From: Candidatus Didemnitutus sp.
Lineage (GTDB): Bacteria; Verrucomicrobiota; Verrucomicrobiia; Opitutales; Opitutaceae
Direction of reading: 5' to 3'
Assembly (NCBI GenBank): GCA_017991595.1
Contig: JAGOQJ010000005.1
Location: forward strand, 1-64,000
Length of the DNA stretch: 64,000 nucleotides
Shown: piece after piece, positions 1 through 9,330 of the stretch
How positions within the stretch are numbered: position 1 is the stretch's first letter
Layout of the letters: the number at the start of each line of letters is the position of its first letter
Position numbers and translations under genes: made by a program
Notes under the pieces: generated by a model
Database searches by the model: none
The model's input: only the letters and a program-made list of their open reading frames with translations
What the model was told of the DNA's origin: nothing

Positions 1-8
1 TGGTCAGT

Positions 9-96
9 CTCGTAGTAGTGGCTACTACGAGAGCGAGTTGTAGGCACTAGCCACCACTCTCAACAGAGCCTCTGCCAGACTACTGGCTACTACGAG
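9..96. repeat. Palindromic repeat beside a truncated gene
   Basis: A perfect inverted repeat has arms CTCGTAGTAG (9-18) and CTACTACGAG (22-31) around a 3-base centre. The 13-base string TGGCTACTACGAG occurs at 19-31 and again at 84-96, where it abuts the first nuclease-like codons. The intervening bases contain related GGCACTAGCC/GTGGCTAG-like strings. This looks like a small palindromic intergenic repeat that sits at the break point of the neighbouring relic. Whether it belongs to a dispersed family cannot be judged from one window. Confidence 0.55.
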
Positions 97-470
97 CCGT
101 CAACGGGGACGCCGGTCGGACGCATACCGACAAATACGGCGTCGTCTGGATCGTCACCGGCCCGATCATCCCCAACAAGAAACCCAAGGCGTGGCTCGGC
201 GAGAAAGCGAAGAAGGAGATGCTCATCGCGATTCCCGAAGCGCTCTTCAAAATCGTCATCCGCATTCCGGAGGGCTCGATGACACCGGAAGTCCTCGCGT
301 TCCGCTTTCCCCAGACGCACCCGAAATACAACGAAGCCGTCTACGACCTGAAATATTTCCTGACCACCGTCGATCAGATCGAAGCAGAGACGAGATTGGA
401 TTTTCTCACCAGTCTGCCTGCAAAAATTCAGGCGCAGATTGAATCGAACAAGGCGGCGAAACTCTGGTAA
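51..470 (+). pseudogene. 5'-truncated DNA/RNA non-specific endonuclease relic
   Basis: The open frame after an in-frame TAG at 48-50 encodes a C-terminal half of a NucA/NUC1-type beta-beta-alpha-metal endonuclease. The string YGVVWIVTGPIIPNKK, then IPEALFKIVI, AFRFPQ and the closing DFLTSLP...IE are typical of the second half of this family. The first half with the catalytic DRGH motif is absent. Homology begins at about base 96, exactly where the repeat copy ends, so the gene was probably cut by a rearrangement at that repeat. An in-frame ATG at 219 is too far downstream to make an active enzyme. A very divergent intact short protein is possible but unlikely. Confidence 0.6.
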
Positions 471-513
471 GGACAACAGCGAAACGCAGCAAAGCCGATC
501 CCCGGACGGAGCG

Positions 514-576
514 CAAGCGGAGGAGGAAGCAGACGGCGTGACAGCGGCTCGCCGCTGGCGCGCCGTCTGCCGCTTG
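514..576. other. Large nested hairpin, no T-tract
   Basis: GCAGACGGCG (529-538) pairs perfectly with CGCCGTCTGC (561-570). Inside it CAGCGG (542-547) pairs with CCGCTG (552-557) around a CTCG loop. Outside it CAAGCGG (514-520) can pair with CCGCTTG (570-576), leaving a one-sided bulge. It lies just past the 3' end of the minus-strand RHS/lipoprotein operon. It could be a transcription or RNA-processing end, but no T-run follows on either strand. Confidence 0.5.
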
Positions 577-586
577 GATCTGTCGT

Positions 587-1663
587 TTAATCACGCCATT
601 TTTGATAGCTCAGACGATTATCCGCTTTGGTATAGAGCCAGACACCCTTGTTGAGGTCGAAGAAGACCTCGTTTGGTTTGAGCCCCTCAAAATCCACAAC
701 TCGCCACGTAACCTCATCTTTCAAGGCCGTGCTAGCCCCTGTCTCTGCGACCAACGGCATTCTAGAGCCCACCACCCATTTGGCATACAGAAACAGGACC
801 GTGTCGCCGATGACGGAAACTCCTTTAGGAATCGAACCGGGGATTTCTCTGACTACCCGGGAGCGAACATCTCCCAGTAAATTATCTACAGCGAGCAGCT
901 TGGTTTTCGGCTTTTCGCTTTCCTCGAGCACCAATAACCAGAGGGTGCCCTTACCATCGCGGCTCATGTCTATCACTTGACCGTCCACGCGCAATCTTTC
1001 GGCAAACTGGCCGTTTGTGCTCAACACACCCAACCGGCTGCAGGTCTTGCGACTATCGCTATTGTATTCGATGCCAACGAGCGGAACGCCGGAAGTAGCG
1101 CTGATAGCCACCGGCACCTTAACCCGGTTAAAATCCAGTTGCACCGCACTAGACTGAATTTCACTCCAACTGCGCCCACCGTCCTCCGTCAGGAAAACCT
1201 GCTTCTCCGTCCAGACACCGACCTTATGCTGTCCAAAAAACGCGGCGCCGACGGCAGCCCCCGGCAATACTTTGGCCGCCATCCAGGATTTCCCGGAATC
1301 AATTGTCAGATACAGAGTCGATTTTGGATTTCCCGATTGAAGCCCACCAACAATCAAAGCGAGCCCTTCACCTCCGTCCATGTCGACCGCACGGAGAGCG
1401 CCGATGCCCAATACACTTTCGCGCAGCAATCTCGCGCTAGAGTCGAGTTGGTAGCAGACATATTCTGAGTCCATCTGGATGGGCTTACCCGGATCGTAGA
1501 GCGGCGTCTTGGAAGCGAACACCCAAAGTCTGTCGCTGTCAGCGATTCCGAACTTAAGACTAATTTCTGTTGGAAACTGGTGACTCATGGTGGATTCGTT
1601 TTCCCCGTGGCAAGAACACAGCAGAGTGATGCTCAAGCCCAAGACCAATAAAAGACTCTTCAT
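587..1663 (-). CDS. BNR-repeat propeller lipoprotein downstream of RHS
   Basis: This 358-aa protein starts with MKSLLLVLGLSITLLCSC, a signal peptide with a lipobox (LLCSC), so it should be lipid-anchored at a membrane. Two BNR/Asp-box motifs are visible (TIDSGKSW and TEDGGRSW), which suggests a sialidase- or Ycf48-like beta-propeller without recognisable catalytic residues. It follows the RHS gene on the same strand after only 15 bases. That is the usual place of an immunity gene for an RHS toxin. The position makes it an immunity candidate; nothing in its sequence proves that role. It could equally be an accessory surface lipoprotein. Confidence 0.7.
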   Translation of the reverse strand: MKSLLLVLGLSITLLCSCHGENESTMSHQFPTEISLKFGIADSDRLWVFASKTPLYDPGKPIQMDSEYVCYQLDSSARLLRESVLGIGALRAVDMDGGEGLALIVGGLQSGNPKSTLYLTIDSGKSWMAAKVLPGAAVGAAFFGQHKVGVWTEKQVFLTEDGGRSWSEIQSSAVQLDFNRVKVPVAISATSGVPLVGIEYNSDSRKTCSRLGVLSTNGQFAERLRVDGQVIDMSRDGKGTLWLLVLEESEKPKTKLLAVDNLLGDVRSRVVREIPGSIPKGVSVIGDTVLFLYAKWVVGSRMPLVAETGASTALKDEVTWRVVDFEGLKPNEVFFDLNKGVWLYTKADNRLSYQKWRD

Positions 1664-1678
1664 GGCTTTTCGTGTGAG

Positions 1679-4600
1679 TTAAGGCTTTCGGATGTGGCCA
1701 GCCATCGAGGCATCGCTCCCCATCTTATCCATGTAGTCGCCGAAGTCCTCCGTTACTGCTTGAATAATCCAGTCGCGTGAATCCCATGTCTGCCTTGCGC
1801 TCGATCCGGGGTAATCCCACATGCCTCCGCGAGCTGTCCAAGCGACCACTATCAGATCGTTCACGCTCAGATTACCAGCGCCACCTTGGCGATAGGCATC
1901 AGAGTGTGAGTTGAAAGCAGCTTCCAGCAGGAGCTGGCGGTTTGCGCCAACCGATGGATTGTCCCTCAACGCTTGCTCAAGGGCCACCTGAAGCGCTACC
2001 GCTGTCTTGTCGACAAAGCTCGTGAGCGCAGGCCGATCACTTCCGGCCCATTGTTTCAATTTCTGAAACGCATCGTAGTATTTCAGGCCATACTCGGTGT
2101 AGTAATTCGGCCCCTTCCCTCTCTTGAAGCTATCCGGAGCATTTTTGTCCCGGAACAGATAGTAATCCCGAGTCCCAATTAATTCAGCCGGGGCAGGAAC
2201 ATACCCGTTGCCTGCGCTGTTTGGGGCTTTGTTCCCAAAGTATGAAAGCCACGCGCCATCGTTGCCATGCAAGCGCGGCCCCATGTTTATCCACTGGCCA
2301 CTCATGCGATCCAACGCAATGCGTAGCAGCACCGTGTTTCCGCTGTTTGAAACAGTTATGCCTCCGGCTTGATAACTGCCACTTCGAATCAACACTCCTC
2401 GAGCGAGCCCTGACAATAGGTCAGATGTGCGCGCCGCGGCTGCAGCATCAATCGCGCCACTAATAAAAGTGGTTGGAACATCATCCCAATGAAATGGGTC
2501 GTCATTTGCGAAATCTTCCCAGGGATTGTAGCGTCCACTTTCTTCCCCATCGTCCCCCCCATAGCTGTCGTCAAGCCATGGCGGCCTAACAATTGGATCT
2601 TCAGCATATAGGTCAGCTTCATTAAGACCCAAAATATCAGTTCGGCCGATTGGGCGATTGCGGACGAATGAATACAAATTTACGCCGCCGTTTTCTTCGA
2701 TCGGGTCGCGGTTGATGAAGCGGCCGAGAGTGGTGCTGTAATAGCGGTAGCCGTAGTAAACGAGGTCGGTCTCGGTGTCCGTGAACTTAGTGGAGAAGCG
2801 GAACGAATTGGCGTCGGCGTAAGTGCCGGAGCTGCGGACGAGCTGCCCGAAAGAGCTGTATTCGTAGATGGCTTCGAGGGCTCCGGTGGAATCGTTTAGC
2901 AGGGCGACGACGTTGCCGTTGCCGTCGTAAGCGGGCAGCAGTGTCTTGCTCGCGACGTGATCGTGAATTTGGAGCAACGCGCCCACGCCGCCGGAGGCTG
3001 TCAGCGAGCCGGTCAAATCCAAGCCCCAAGTGAACGACCGAGCAAGGGTGACGGCGCCTCCGCTGCCCACACTAAATTCCGCGATCAGGTTCCAGCCGTC
3101 GAAGAGGAATTTCGTATCCGAAAGCGGCGTGGCGTCGAACGAAGTTCCATTCCAGCCACCGTAAACGGTCTTCCGCACGCGGCGGCCCTTGTAGTCGTAG
3201 CGGAATTCCAAACGGCGCATGTCGGTATTCGCCAGTGGACCGGAGGTATTGAGCACGCTGCGATGCTCCATCGCCACGAGCCGATTTTCGGCATCGTAAG
3301 TATAACTCCAGACCGAATCGTGTTCGAGGTTGCCATCCTCGTCATACTCGAACGCTTGCTCCGCGGCCGGGATGAAGAAGTCGACTGAGGAATGCCGGTA
3401 GGTATCGACTGTCCCGGTCCAAGCACCGCGCAGCGCGGAATAAACGCTTACGGTACCTTTGGCGGCGCTGGATGCGTTAGCCGGCGCCAAGTCGGCCGCC
3501 CAAACTCGCTCCAGCTTGCGGGTCGTGGCGGCACCCTGCACGACCACGCTGGCGCTTGTGGCTGCTGTTCCCGTCACCCGAACCGTTTTGTTTTCCTTCT
3601 GAGTGTATTGGTTGAGGTTGTTCGGCGTGTAGGTTTCGTCACCTGTGCTCGCCGCTCCGGTCTGCCCGGATGTAAGCCGGTTGCCGATTGCGTCGTAGCG
3701 AAACTCCTCCCGCCGCCCGGGCAATTCGTCAGCGGAATTGGGCGTTTCGGAGGCACCTTTGCGATGCATCACCTCGCTCGTGAGTTCACCACGGGAGTTG
3801 TAGGCAAAGTAACGCGTCACCGCCTTCTCCGAAGCGCTGGCGTAATCCACGTAGTAATCGCTAAACACCTCTCCGCTCAGCTGCGCATGCGTGCGCTGCC
3901 GGAGCGCGTTGTAACCGTAAGCATATTTTACCTGCGAGTCCGAACCCCAGCGCGTGTCGATCGAGGCCAGCAAAGGCCGCTCTGCATCGTATGTCCGGGT
4001 GACGGTGAACTGGTGGCTGCTGCCAATTGCAAGCGACGCGACCCAAGGGGCGTTCGTCTCATAGCCGTAGTCGAACGTTCGGTCATGGGTATTCACGCCT
4101 GCACGACCCGTAGTCAACGTATCGAGCCGGCCGGAACCCATGTAAGTGTAGGTTTGCTTCAGATCGGAACTGCTACCGGCGCTGGCGCCCAAATTGAAAC
4201 CGAGATAGCGCCCCTTAAGCCCTGTCACTTCGTATTGCGGCGTCCAGGTCCGCTCGCCATAAAACGCCGGCAAAACGGCGGCGCTTTGCCTCCATGGCTT
4301 GCCCTCGTCGTAAACGTAGTCCCACGTGCCCGTATGATCGCTCGCGGTGTCTAGTTGACCCATTCGCGTGTAAGTAAACGCCACAGCGGGAGTGCCATCA
4401 TTGTAGGTCTGACCGAGCAGTTCGCCGGTGGCGTCGTGGTAAGTGTAAGTCGCCGTAACCCGCGTGGTGGAACCTGGGATCGGGAGCATGCGTGCCCACT
4501 TTCGAGAGCGAACTTGCCCCCGCTCATTGAAGTCAAATTCGACGGATTTTCCCGCAGCATCCGTCTTCTTCCACATCATTCCCGAAGCCTCATCAAACGT

Positions 4601-7600
4601 CCATGTGGTGGTGTCGGTAGTGCCTGCGATAGATGTCGGCCAAGATGCACCATTCCACCCCGACTCCGCCCGGAAAGTGCTCATCGTCGTCCGGTCGCCG
4701 AATACCTCATCGTACCCATATTCGATCGGATAAGCACCTCCACCCCATTGGCGGAGAAGCTGCCCACGCTCATTGTGGCTGAAATAGGTGTAATGGCCGG
4801 CAGCGTCACGTGACGACGAGACCCGGCCACTATCGTCATAGACGAATCGTGCGGTGAAGCTCCCGGCCGGATCTTTCACGGAGGCGACCAGCGACGTGCC
4901 ACTGCGATAGGCGTATTCTGTCGGTTTACTGCGCGTATCCAAGCGCTTCCAAAGTCGACCGAGAGAATCGTAGAGGACCTGTGTCGAAAGACCGTCATGG
5001 CCAGTGGCTGACTTCTCCAAGCCCCCTACCGCCAAAGTGGTCTCAGAACCCGTCACACCGATTCGCGTAACGGAGCGGGTAGTCGTTTGCGTAGCGCGAT
5101 CGACGGTGACGACGGTGGTGGTCAAATTGCCTTCCACGTCCGTTACTTCCACTCGTGATTGGATGCCGTTGCTGAAGCCAGACAGCTGCACCCGAGCGAA
5201 TGAGAGCGGGAGCGGCGTGTCTGAGTCCTCGGTGGGGTAGGTCTTCGTCGTCGCTTCCTGCCACCAAATTTCGGCAACGGCATCGTAATTGAATATCGTT
5301 TCCGTATCGGTAATTCGATCGAGGGAGACAAGGTCCAGACCACCACCATTGATATCGAGCCCCGAACGCACAAGCTCCCCCCAATCATTGTACTTGTAAC
5401 AGGTGGGCGCGTAACCCGTGCGCGTCGTCTGCGAAAGTTGGCCAGCAATAGGGTCGTAGAAGCGCTCTTCGACAATAAGCGGTTGACTCGATCGAGAGAA
5501 TCCAGGGCGCTGAGAGAGCACCGGACGACCGAGCCAGTCCACCCACGCCTGTTGCCAGCGGTCCGACCCCAGTTCCCCGTGCGTCTCCTTTGTCCAGCGC
5601 CGTCCGTCGGTCTCCACGCCGTAGGAGTAGTAGCGCGCTATCGTTCCGCTGCCGGTGACGGAAGCAAGGCGACCATCAAGCTGCGTAGTTTGGATCACAA
5701 TGCCTCCATCGGGCGCGGTAGTCGTGCGAGTGCGGGCGAAGGGATCGTAAGCAATAGTCGTGGGAAAAAGGCCCGCAGGGGTGATCCTGTCGACGCGCCC
5801 GGCATCATCGTAACGGCGCGCATTCACAATGACCTCGGTGGTGCCGGAAGAGGACAGCGTTTCGGAGAGAACCTGACCGTTGGCATTGTATGTGAACGAC
5901 GTGGTCAGGGCATGAGTGAGGGTTCCCCCTGCGGCCTTCGTGACGGACGAAACGCGACCGGCCGCATCGTAGAGGTAGCTGAGGCTGATGCCCGATTCGT
6001 CCGTTTCACTAAGCTTTTGATCGCCGCTGTAGGTGGCGCTATAGGTCGCATCGCTGGACGTCTTGCGCGAGGTGAGCATGCCATTGTCGGCATATTCGTA
6101 ATCGACGAAGCTAACCAGCGACCAGTCTGTTCCGGTCCATATACGATTCTCCGTGCGCACCACCAAAGCACGTGAATTCCGAATTTCAACAGACATGGTG
6201 GATTTGTTCGCAACGATATGAATCGGGTCGATCTCGTAACCATCATATGAATTGAGTTCATCAGAACCCGTCACCTCACTGGAAAGGCCGACGATCGTAA
6301 TCGACCTACTCGCATCACGCTCACCGCGGTCCAAGGCGTCAGGCATCTCGGTGCCCCCGGCGCCATTTTTTAGGAACACACCGTCCTCCCACTGGCCACG
6401 CTGATAAGCGTATACGGTCTTTACGCCATCCGGACGGGTGACCGAATGGAGCAGGGAGTCGTAGAATTGAGATCCATCCGCCCTGAAGTATGACGCGTTC
6501 TCGCGATAATATCGTGTAGTCGTCTGCAGCGAAGCTGTTGCGATGTCCGCCGCTTCGGCGTATTGAGCCAACTGCACCGCGCTCACGAGACGCATGCCGT
6601 TGTCCGTTGCAGCCGTGTCGTCGGTGTAACTGGTTTCCACGCGTCCGACGACCACGCCGTCGATCGTTGTTCGAACGAGCGAAGGGCGGGTCTTTCTCCC
6701 AAATGGGTCTATCGTGTATTCGAAATAGGTTTCCTCGCCTTCGGAAAGCGCGGAGAGGGTTGACCCATTGTGCGGACGATAGCGAAATTTCAACATCCCG
6801 GTATCATTCTCCGCGGAGGTGGTAGACCAGTAATCGTACAATTCCCATTCTTCTCCGGCACGCACAGACTGTTTCAACATGGCATAGCGGCCCGCCTCAG
6901 CGACGTTCTCGTAATACTCGTAATCCGTTTTCTCTGGATCAGTCGTGCCCGCCGAGCGCGAAGTAACCGCGTCCCCCCAGACCTTGTTTTTATAGGTCTG
7001 CGACGAGATTTGCGCGGTGGAGCCGTTCGCGGCGGTTCGCGTCGCAGCCTCGGTTCGGGTCGATCCGCTGCTAGAGAACACCACGGCCGTCTGCGCCAGC
7101 GGCAAATTGCCTTCCGTCGTCCAATCTAGTTTGGTCCAGCTGAAGCTCGGCCAGCTCCCGGTGCGAGCGATGCTCGTGATGGAACGAGGCTCAATCGGCA
7201 CGGCCAGATTGCTCAGTTCACGCATCTCCCGCGTGATTTTCAACTCGGTGGCCGAACTGCCTTTTTCCACACGGTAGACGAGAAAGGGATGAAAATCCTC
7301 CTCTTCCTCTTCCGAAGGTTCCGCCAGAAAACGGCGCGGAATCGTGGAACCGTGATTGTGGTGAGGATGGTAGAACCTGAGTTCAAATTGATCCTCGCCC
7401 AGTGCTTCGTCCTGCGCCGAGCTTACCACGTCGACCACGACGGCCGGGGCAATGATCTGACGGATGAGGCCGTCTTCATAATGAACGTGGACCTCATCCG
7501 AAGTCGGAGCATAAGAGAGACCAGCCGGACTAAACAGGCTTTGCCACGAACTGCCGGTTCCGGCGTCCACCAAAGTCAGCGCGCCTGCCGAGCTCCCGTT

Positions 7601-8176
7601 TAACAACCCACCGAGCGCCACCTGCCAGAAAATGCGCCCATCCGCCAGCGGACTGGCAAAACCTGCCGGCCCCGCAAAATCGTTGACGGGCACGACGCGA
7701 ATCTCGGCCCACATGAGATACGATGGAATCGGGATTAGCTCCTCAAATTTTTTCCGGCTGCGGACCTGGCCGTCGATTTCCACCCGATATCCCGGCGGCG
7801 CGGCCAGCGACAACTCGAATGCATCCACCCACGCCGTTGAAATCTGCGCCCGATACAGCTTCCCTGGTTCAAGTAACACAGTATTGTAATTGCGACCGCC
7901 GGAGCGGCAGACCAGCTCGTTTGGCGCAAGCTTAAGGTCACTGATCGAAACAGCCCCGTCGCCAGCGCCGGGATAGGTCTCCACGCCGTTTATTTGGACG
8001 TTGAGACTACCCCAGTGGTCATCCATGGTTTCCTCTTCGTCTTCCACATCCGCTGCATTTCCGGAAGCCCAGAAACGCACCGGCACGGATCGACGATCCA
8101 CGCCCCACGCCGAGGATGCAACGCAACACAACACTAGGCATATGCCCGCAAAGCGGATCCATGGCGTCGTATTCAC
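1679..8176 (-). CDS. RHS repeat protein with unrecognised C-terminal tip
   Basis: This 2165-aa secreted protein has a signal peptide (ends near SSAWG). A long beta-rich N-terminal part is followed by many RHS/YD repeats (for example YDAAGRVSSVT, YDSLGRLWKRLD, YDAENRLVAMEH). The RHS-associated core is clear: YEYSSFGQLVRSSG, then LVYYGYRYYSTTLGRFINRDPI and GGVNLYSFVRNRP. About 314 residues follow the core, encoded at roughly 1679-2620. In this family the core forms a shell and the variable tip is usually a toxin. I do not recognise this tip. It has an acidic start, then strings such as SHSDAYRQGG and VVAWTARGGMWDYPG. The start overlaps the upstream gene by 4 bases, so the two are translationally coupled. 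The BNR lipoprotein follows after 15 bases. Confidence 0.9.
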   Translation of the reverse strand: MNTTPWIRFAGICLVLCCVASSAWGVDRRSVPVRFWASGNAADVEDEEETMDDHWGSLNVQINGVETYPGAGDGAVSISDLKLAPNELVCRSGGRNYNTVLLEPGKLYRAQISTAWVDAFELSLAAPPGYRVEIDGQVRSRKKFEELIPIPSYLMWAEIRVVPVNDFAGPAGFASPLADGRIFWQVALGGLLNGSSAGALTLVDAGTGSSWQSLFSPAGLSYAPTSDEVHVHYEDGLIRQIIAPAVVVDVVSSAQDEALGEDQFELRFYHPHHNHGSTIPRRFLAEPSEEEEEDFHPFLVYRVEKGSSATELKITREMRELSNLAVPIEPRSITSIARTGSWPSFSWTKLDWTTEGNLPLAQTAVVFSSSGSTRTEAATRTAANGSTAQISSQTYKNKVWGDAVTSRSAGTTDPEKTDYEYYENVAEAGRYAMLKQSVRAGEEWELYDYWSTTSAENDTGMLKFRYRPHNGSTLSALSEGEETYFEYTIDPFGRKTRPSLVRTTIDGVVVGRVETSYTDDTAATDNGMRLVSAVQLAQYAEAADIATASLQTTTRYYRENASYFRADGSQFYDSLLHSVTRPDGVKTVYAYQRGQWEDGVFLKNGAGGTEMPDALDRGERDASRSITIVGLSSEVTGSDELNSYDGYEIDPIHIVANKSTMSVEIRNSRALVVRTENRIWTGTDWSLVSFVDYEYADNGMLTSRKTSSDATYSATYSGDQKLSETDESGISLSYLYDAAGRVSSVTKAAGGTLTHALTTSFTYNANGQVLSETLSSSGTTEVIVNARRYDDAGRVDRITPAGLFPTTIAYDPFARTRTTTAPDGGIVIQTTQLDGRLASVTGSGTIARYYSYGVETDGRRWTKETHGELGSDRWQQAWVDWLGRPVLSQRPGFSRSSQPLIVEERFYDPIAGQLSQTTRTGYAPTCYKYNDWGELVRSGLDINGGGLDLVSLDRITDTETIFNYDAVAEIWWQEATTKTYPTEDSDTPLPLSFARVQLSGFSNGIQSRVEVTDVEGNLTTTVVTVDRATQTTTRSVTRIGVTGSETTLAVGGLEKSATGHDGLSTQVLYDSLGRLWKRLDTRSKPTEYAYRSGTSLVASVKDPAGSFTARFVYDDSGRVSSSRDAAGHYTYFSHNERGQLLRQWGGGAYPIEYGYDEVFGDRTTMSTFRAESGWNGASWPTSIAGTTDTTTWTFDEASGMMWKKTDAAGKSVEFDFNERGQVRSRKWARMLPIPGSTTRVTATYTYHDATGELLGQTYNDGTPAVAFTYTRMGQLDTASDHTGTWDYVYDEGKPWRQSAAVLPAFYGERTWTPQYEVTGLKGRYLGFNLGASAGSSSDLKQTYTYMGSGRLDTLTTGRAGVNTHDRTFDYGYETNAPWVASLAIGSSHQFTVTRTYDAERPLLASIDTRWGSDSQVKYAYGYNALRQRTHAQLSGEVFSDYYVDYASASEKAVTRYFAYNSRGELTSEVMHRKGASETPNSADELPGRREEFRYDAIGNRLTSGQTGAASTGDETYTPNNLNQYTQKENKTVRVTGTAATSASVVVQGAATTRKLERVWAADLAPANASSAAKGTVSVYSALRGAWTGTVDTYRHSSVDFFIPAAEQAFEYDEDGNLEHDSVWSYTYDAENRLVAMEHRSVLNTSGPLANTDMRRLEFRYDYKGRRVRKTVYGGWNGTSFDATPLSDTKFLFDGWNLIAEFSVGSGGAVTLARSFTWGLDLTGSLTASGGVGALLQIHDHVASKTLLPAYDGNGNVVALLNDSTGALEAIYEYSSFGQLVRSSGTYADANSFRFSTKFTDTETDLVYYGYRYYSTTLGRFINRDPIEENGGVNLYSFVRNRPIGRTDILGLNEADLYAEDPIVRPPWLDDSYGGDDGEESGRYNPWEDFANDDPFHWDDVPTTFISGAIDAAAAARTSDLLSGLARGVLIRSGSYQAGGITVSNSGNTVLLRIALDRMSGQWINMGPRLHGNDGAWLSYFGNKAPNSAGNGYVPAPAELIGTRDYYLFRDKNAPDSFKRGKGPNYYTEYGLKYYDAFQKLKQWAGSDRPALTSFVDKTAVALQVALEQALRDNPSVGANRQLLLEAAFNSHSDAYRQGGAGNLSVNDLIVVAWTARGGMWDYPGSSARQTWDSRDWIIQAVTEDFGDYMDKMGSDASMAGHIRKP

Positions 8177-9330
8177 GGGCGACCTTCCTTCTGAAATTTC
8201 TTCAGGCGTCGATTGGCGTTAGCCAAATCTGTCCGCACGTTGCGGTCCGCGGGCGCACGTCTGGCCGCTTCCTCAAGGCTGCGTTTCGCGCCATTCAAGT
8301 CCCCGCGAAATCGCCGTTGGACCTCCGCTGTTGCTCGCCACGCCTCTGCGACAAGAGCAGGCCGTTCTTCCGCCAATTGCCTCGCCTCCTCGGCTGCACG
8401 TAATGCTTCGTCGGCCGCGCGGCGCGCAGCCGCAGCTTGGCGCTCCCGAGCAAGGTCGAGCGCAAGCATTCGCAAAAGGATCGACAGGTTAAGTTTTCCT
8501 ACCGCTCCGCCGCCCAGCGCCTCGGTCAGGCTCTCGAGAATCGCTTCGGGCTGCCGAGCCGCCTCCAAGTTTAAGAGAGAGCGCCTCAATTCTGCGCTCA
8601 TGGCCAAACTATCAACCACTGTCGGTCCACCTCTGCCGCGGCCGGAAGCCGATGTATTCGGATGCTCCGGCTCGCGCAGGTTGGCGACCACAGGGTTGAG
8701 CACCTCCCTAATCGCCTCGTCGGGATCAGTAACTTCCGAAATCTCCAACGTGGTAAAGGTCCAATCCATGGCGGCCCCGGCCGAGATGACGACGTCCATC
8801 CCCGCATCAGGCACCGGCGCGGTCCCGACATAACCGGCTTGCTCGTGGACACGTACGACGAGGCCTTCTCCCTGACTGCCGCCGACGAAGAGAATCTCCA
8901 GCGGGTCGGCGCTCCGACCATCGCCCCCCAACGGAACTTCCAGCCTGAGCTCCGCCCCGTCCTGACCCAACAGAACGAGACCTGCTCCGTGGCTTCCGCG
9001 CACAAACGATACACTCGCCTGACCGAACTCTACCGAAGGCTGCGCATCGCTCGCATCGCTAAAAAAGGGACGGGAGACCGTGCGCAACCTGATGCCGGGA
9101 CCACGAAATTGGTGCGAAAGCGAGACCCCCGCGCGGATGGCGATACCATCTTTTCCGCCGCGCACCTCACCGCTGCTCGCTGACCAAGGGGTTTCTTCTG
9201 CGCGTGGCGGCTGGACGGCTACGCCTTCGAGCGGCCCGGACAAAACCAGCAGTAGAATCGCTGTACCGAACACGCGTTCGGCCCAGGCAGGGAGGGGCAG
9301 AATGCCCAATGGCAATCGAGAGGCTTTCAT
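8173..9330 (-). CDS. Secreted helical protein of the RHS cluster
   Basis: This 385-aa protein has an N-terminal hydrophobic segment (FGTAILLLVLSGPLEGV) that can act as a signal peptide or anchor. A beta-rich middle resembles a carbohydrate-binding or jelly-roll fold. The C-terminal 150 residues are Ala/Arg/Glu-rich helix, perhaps TPR-like (ALDLARERQAAAARRAADEAL...). I do not recognise a named family. It overlaps the RHS start by 4 bases and the preceding gene by 4 bases, so it is in one operon with them and may help export or display the RHS protein. That role is inference from position. Confidence 0.65.
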   Translation of the reverse strand: MKASRLPLGILPLPAWAERVFGTAILLLVLSGPLEGVAVQPPRAEETPWSASSGEVRGGKDGIAIRAGVSLSHQFRGPGIRLRTVSRPFFSDASDAQPSVEFGQASVSFVRGSHGAGLVLLGQDGAELRLEVPLGGDGRSADPLEILFVGGSQGEGLVVRVHEQAGYVGTAPVPDAGMDVVISAGAAMDWTFTTLEISEVTDPDEAIREVLNPVVANLREPEHPNTSASGRGRGGPTVVDSLAMSAELRRSLLNLEAARQPEAILESLTEALGGGAVGKLNLSILLRMLALDLARERQAAAARRAADEALRAAEEARQLAEERPALVAEAWRATAEVQRRFRGDLNGAKRSLEEAARRAPADRNVRTDLANANRRLKKFQKEGRP

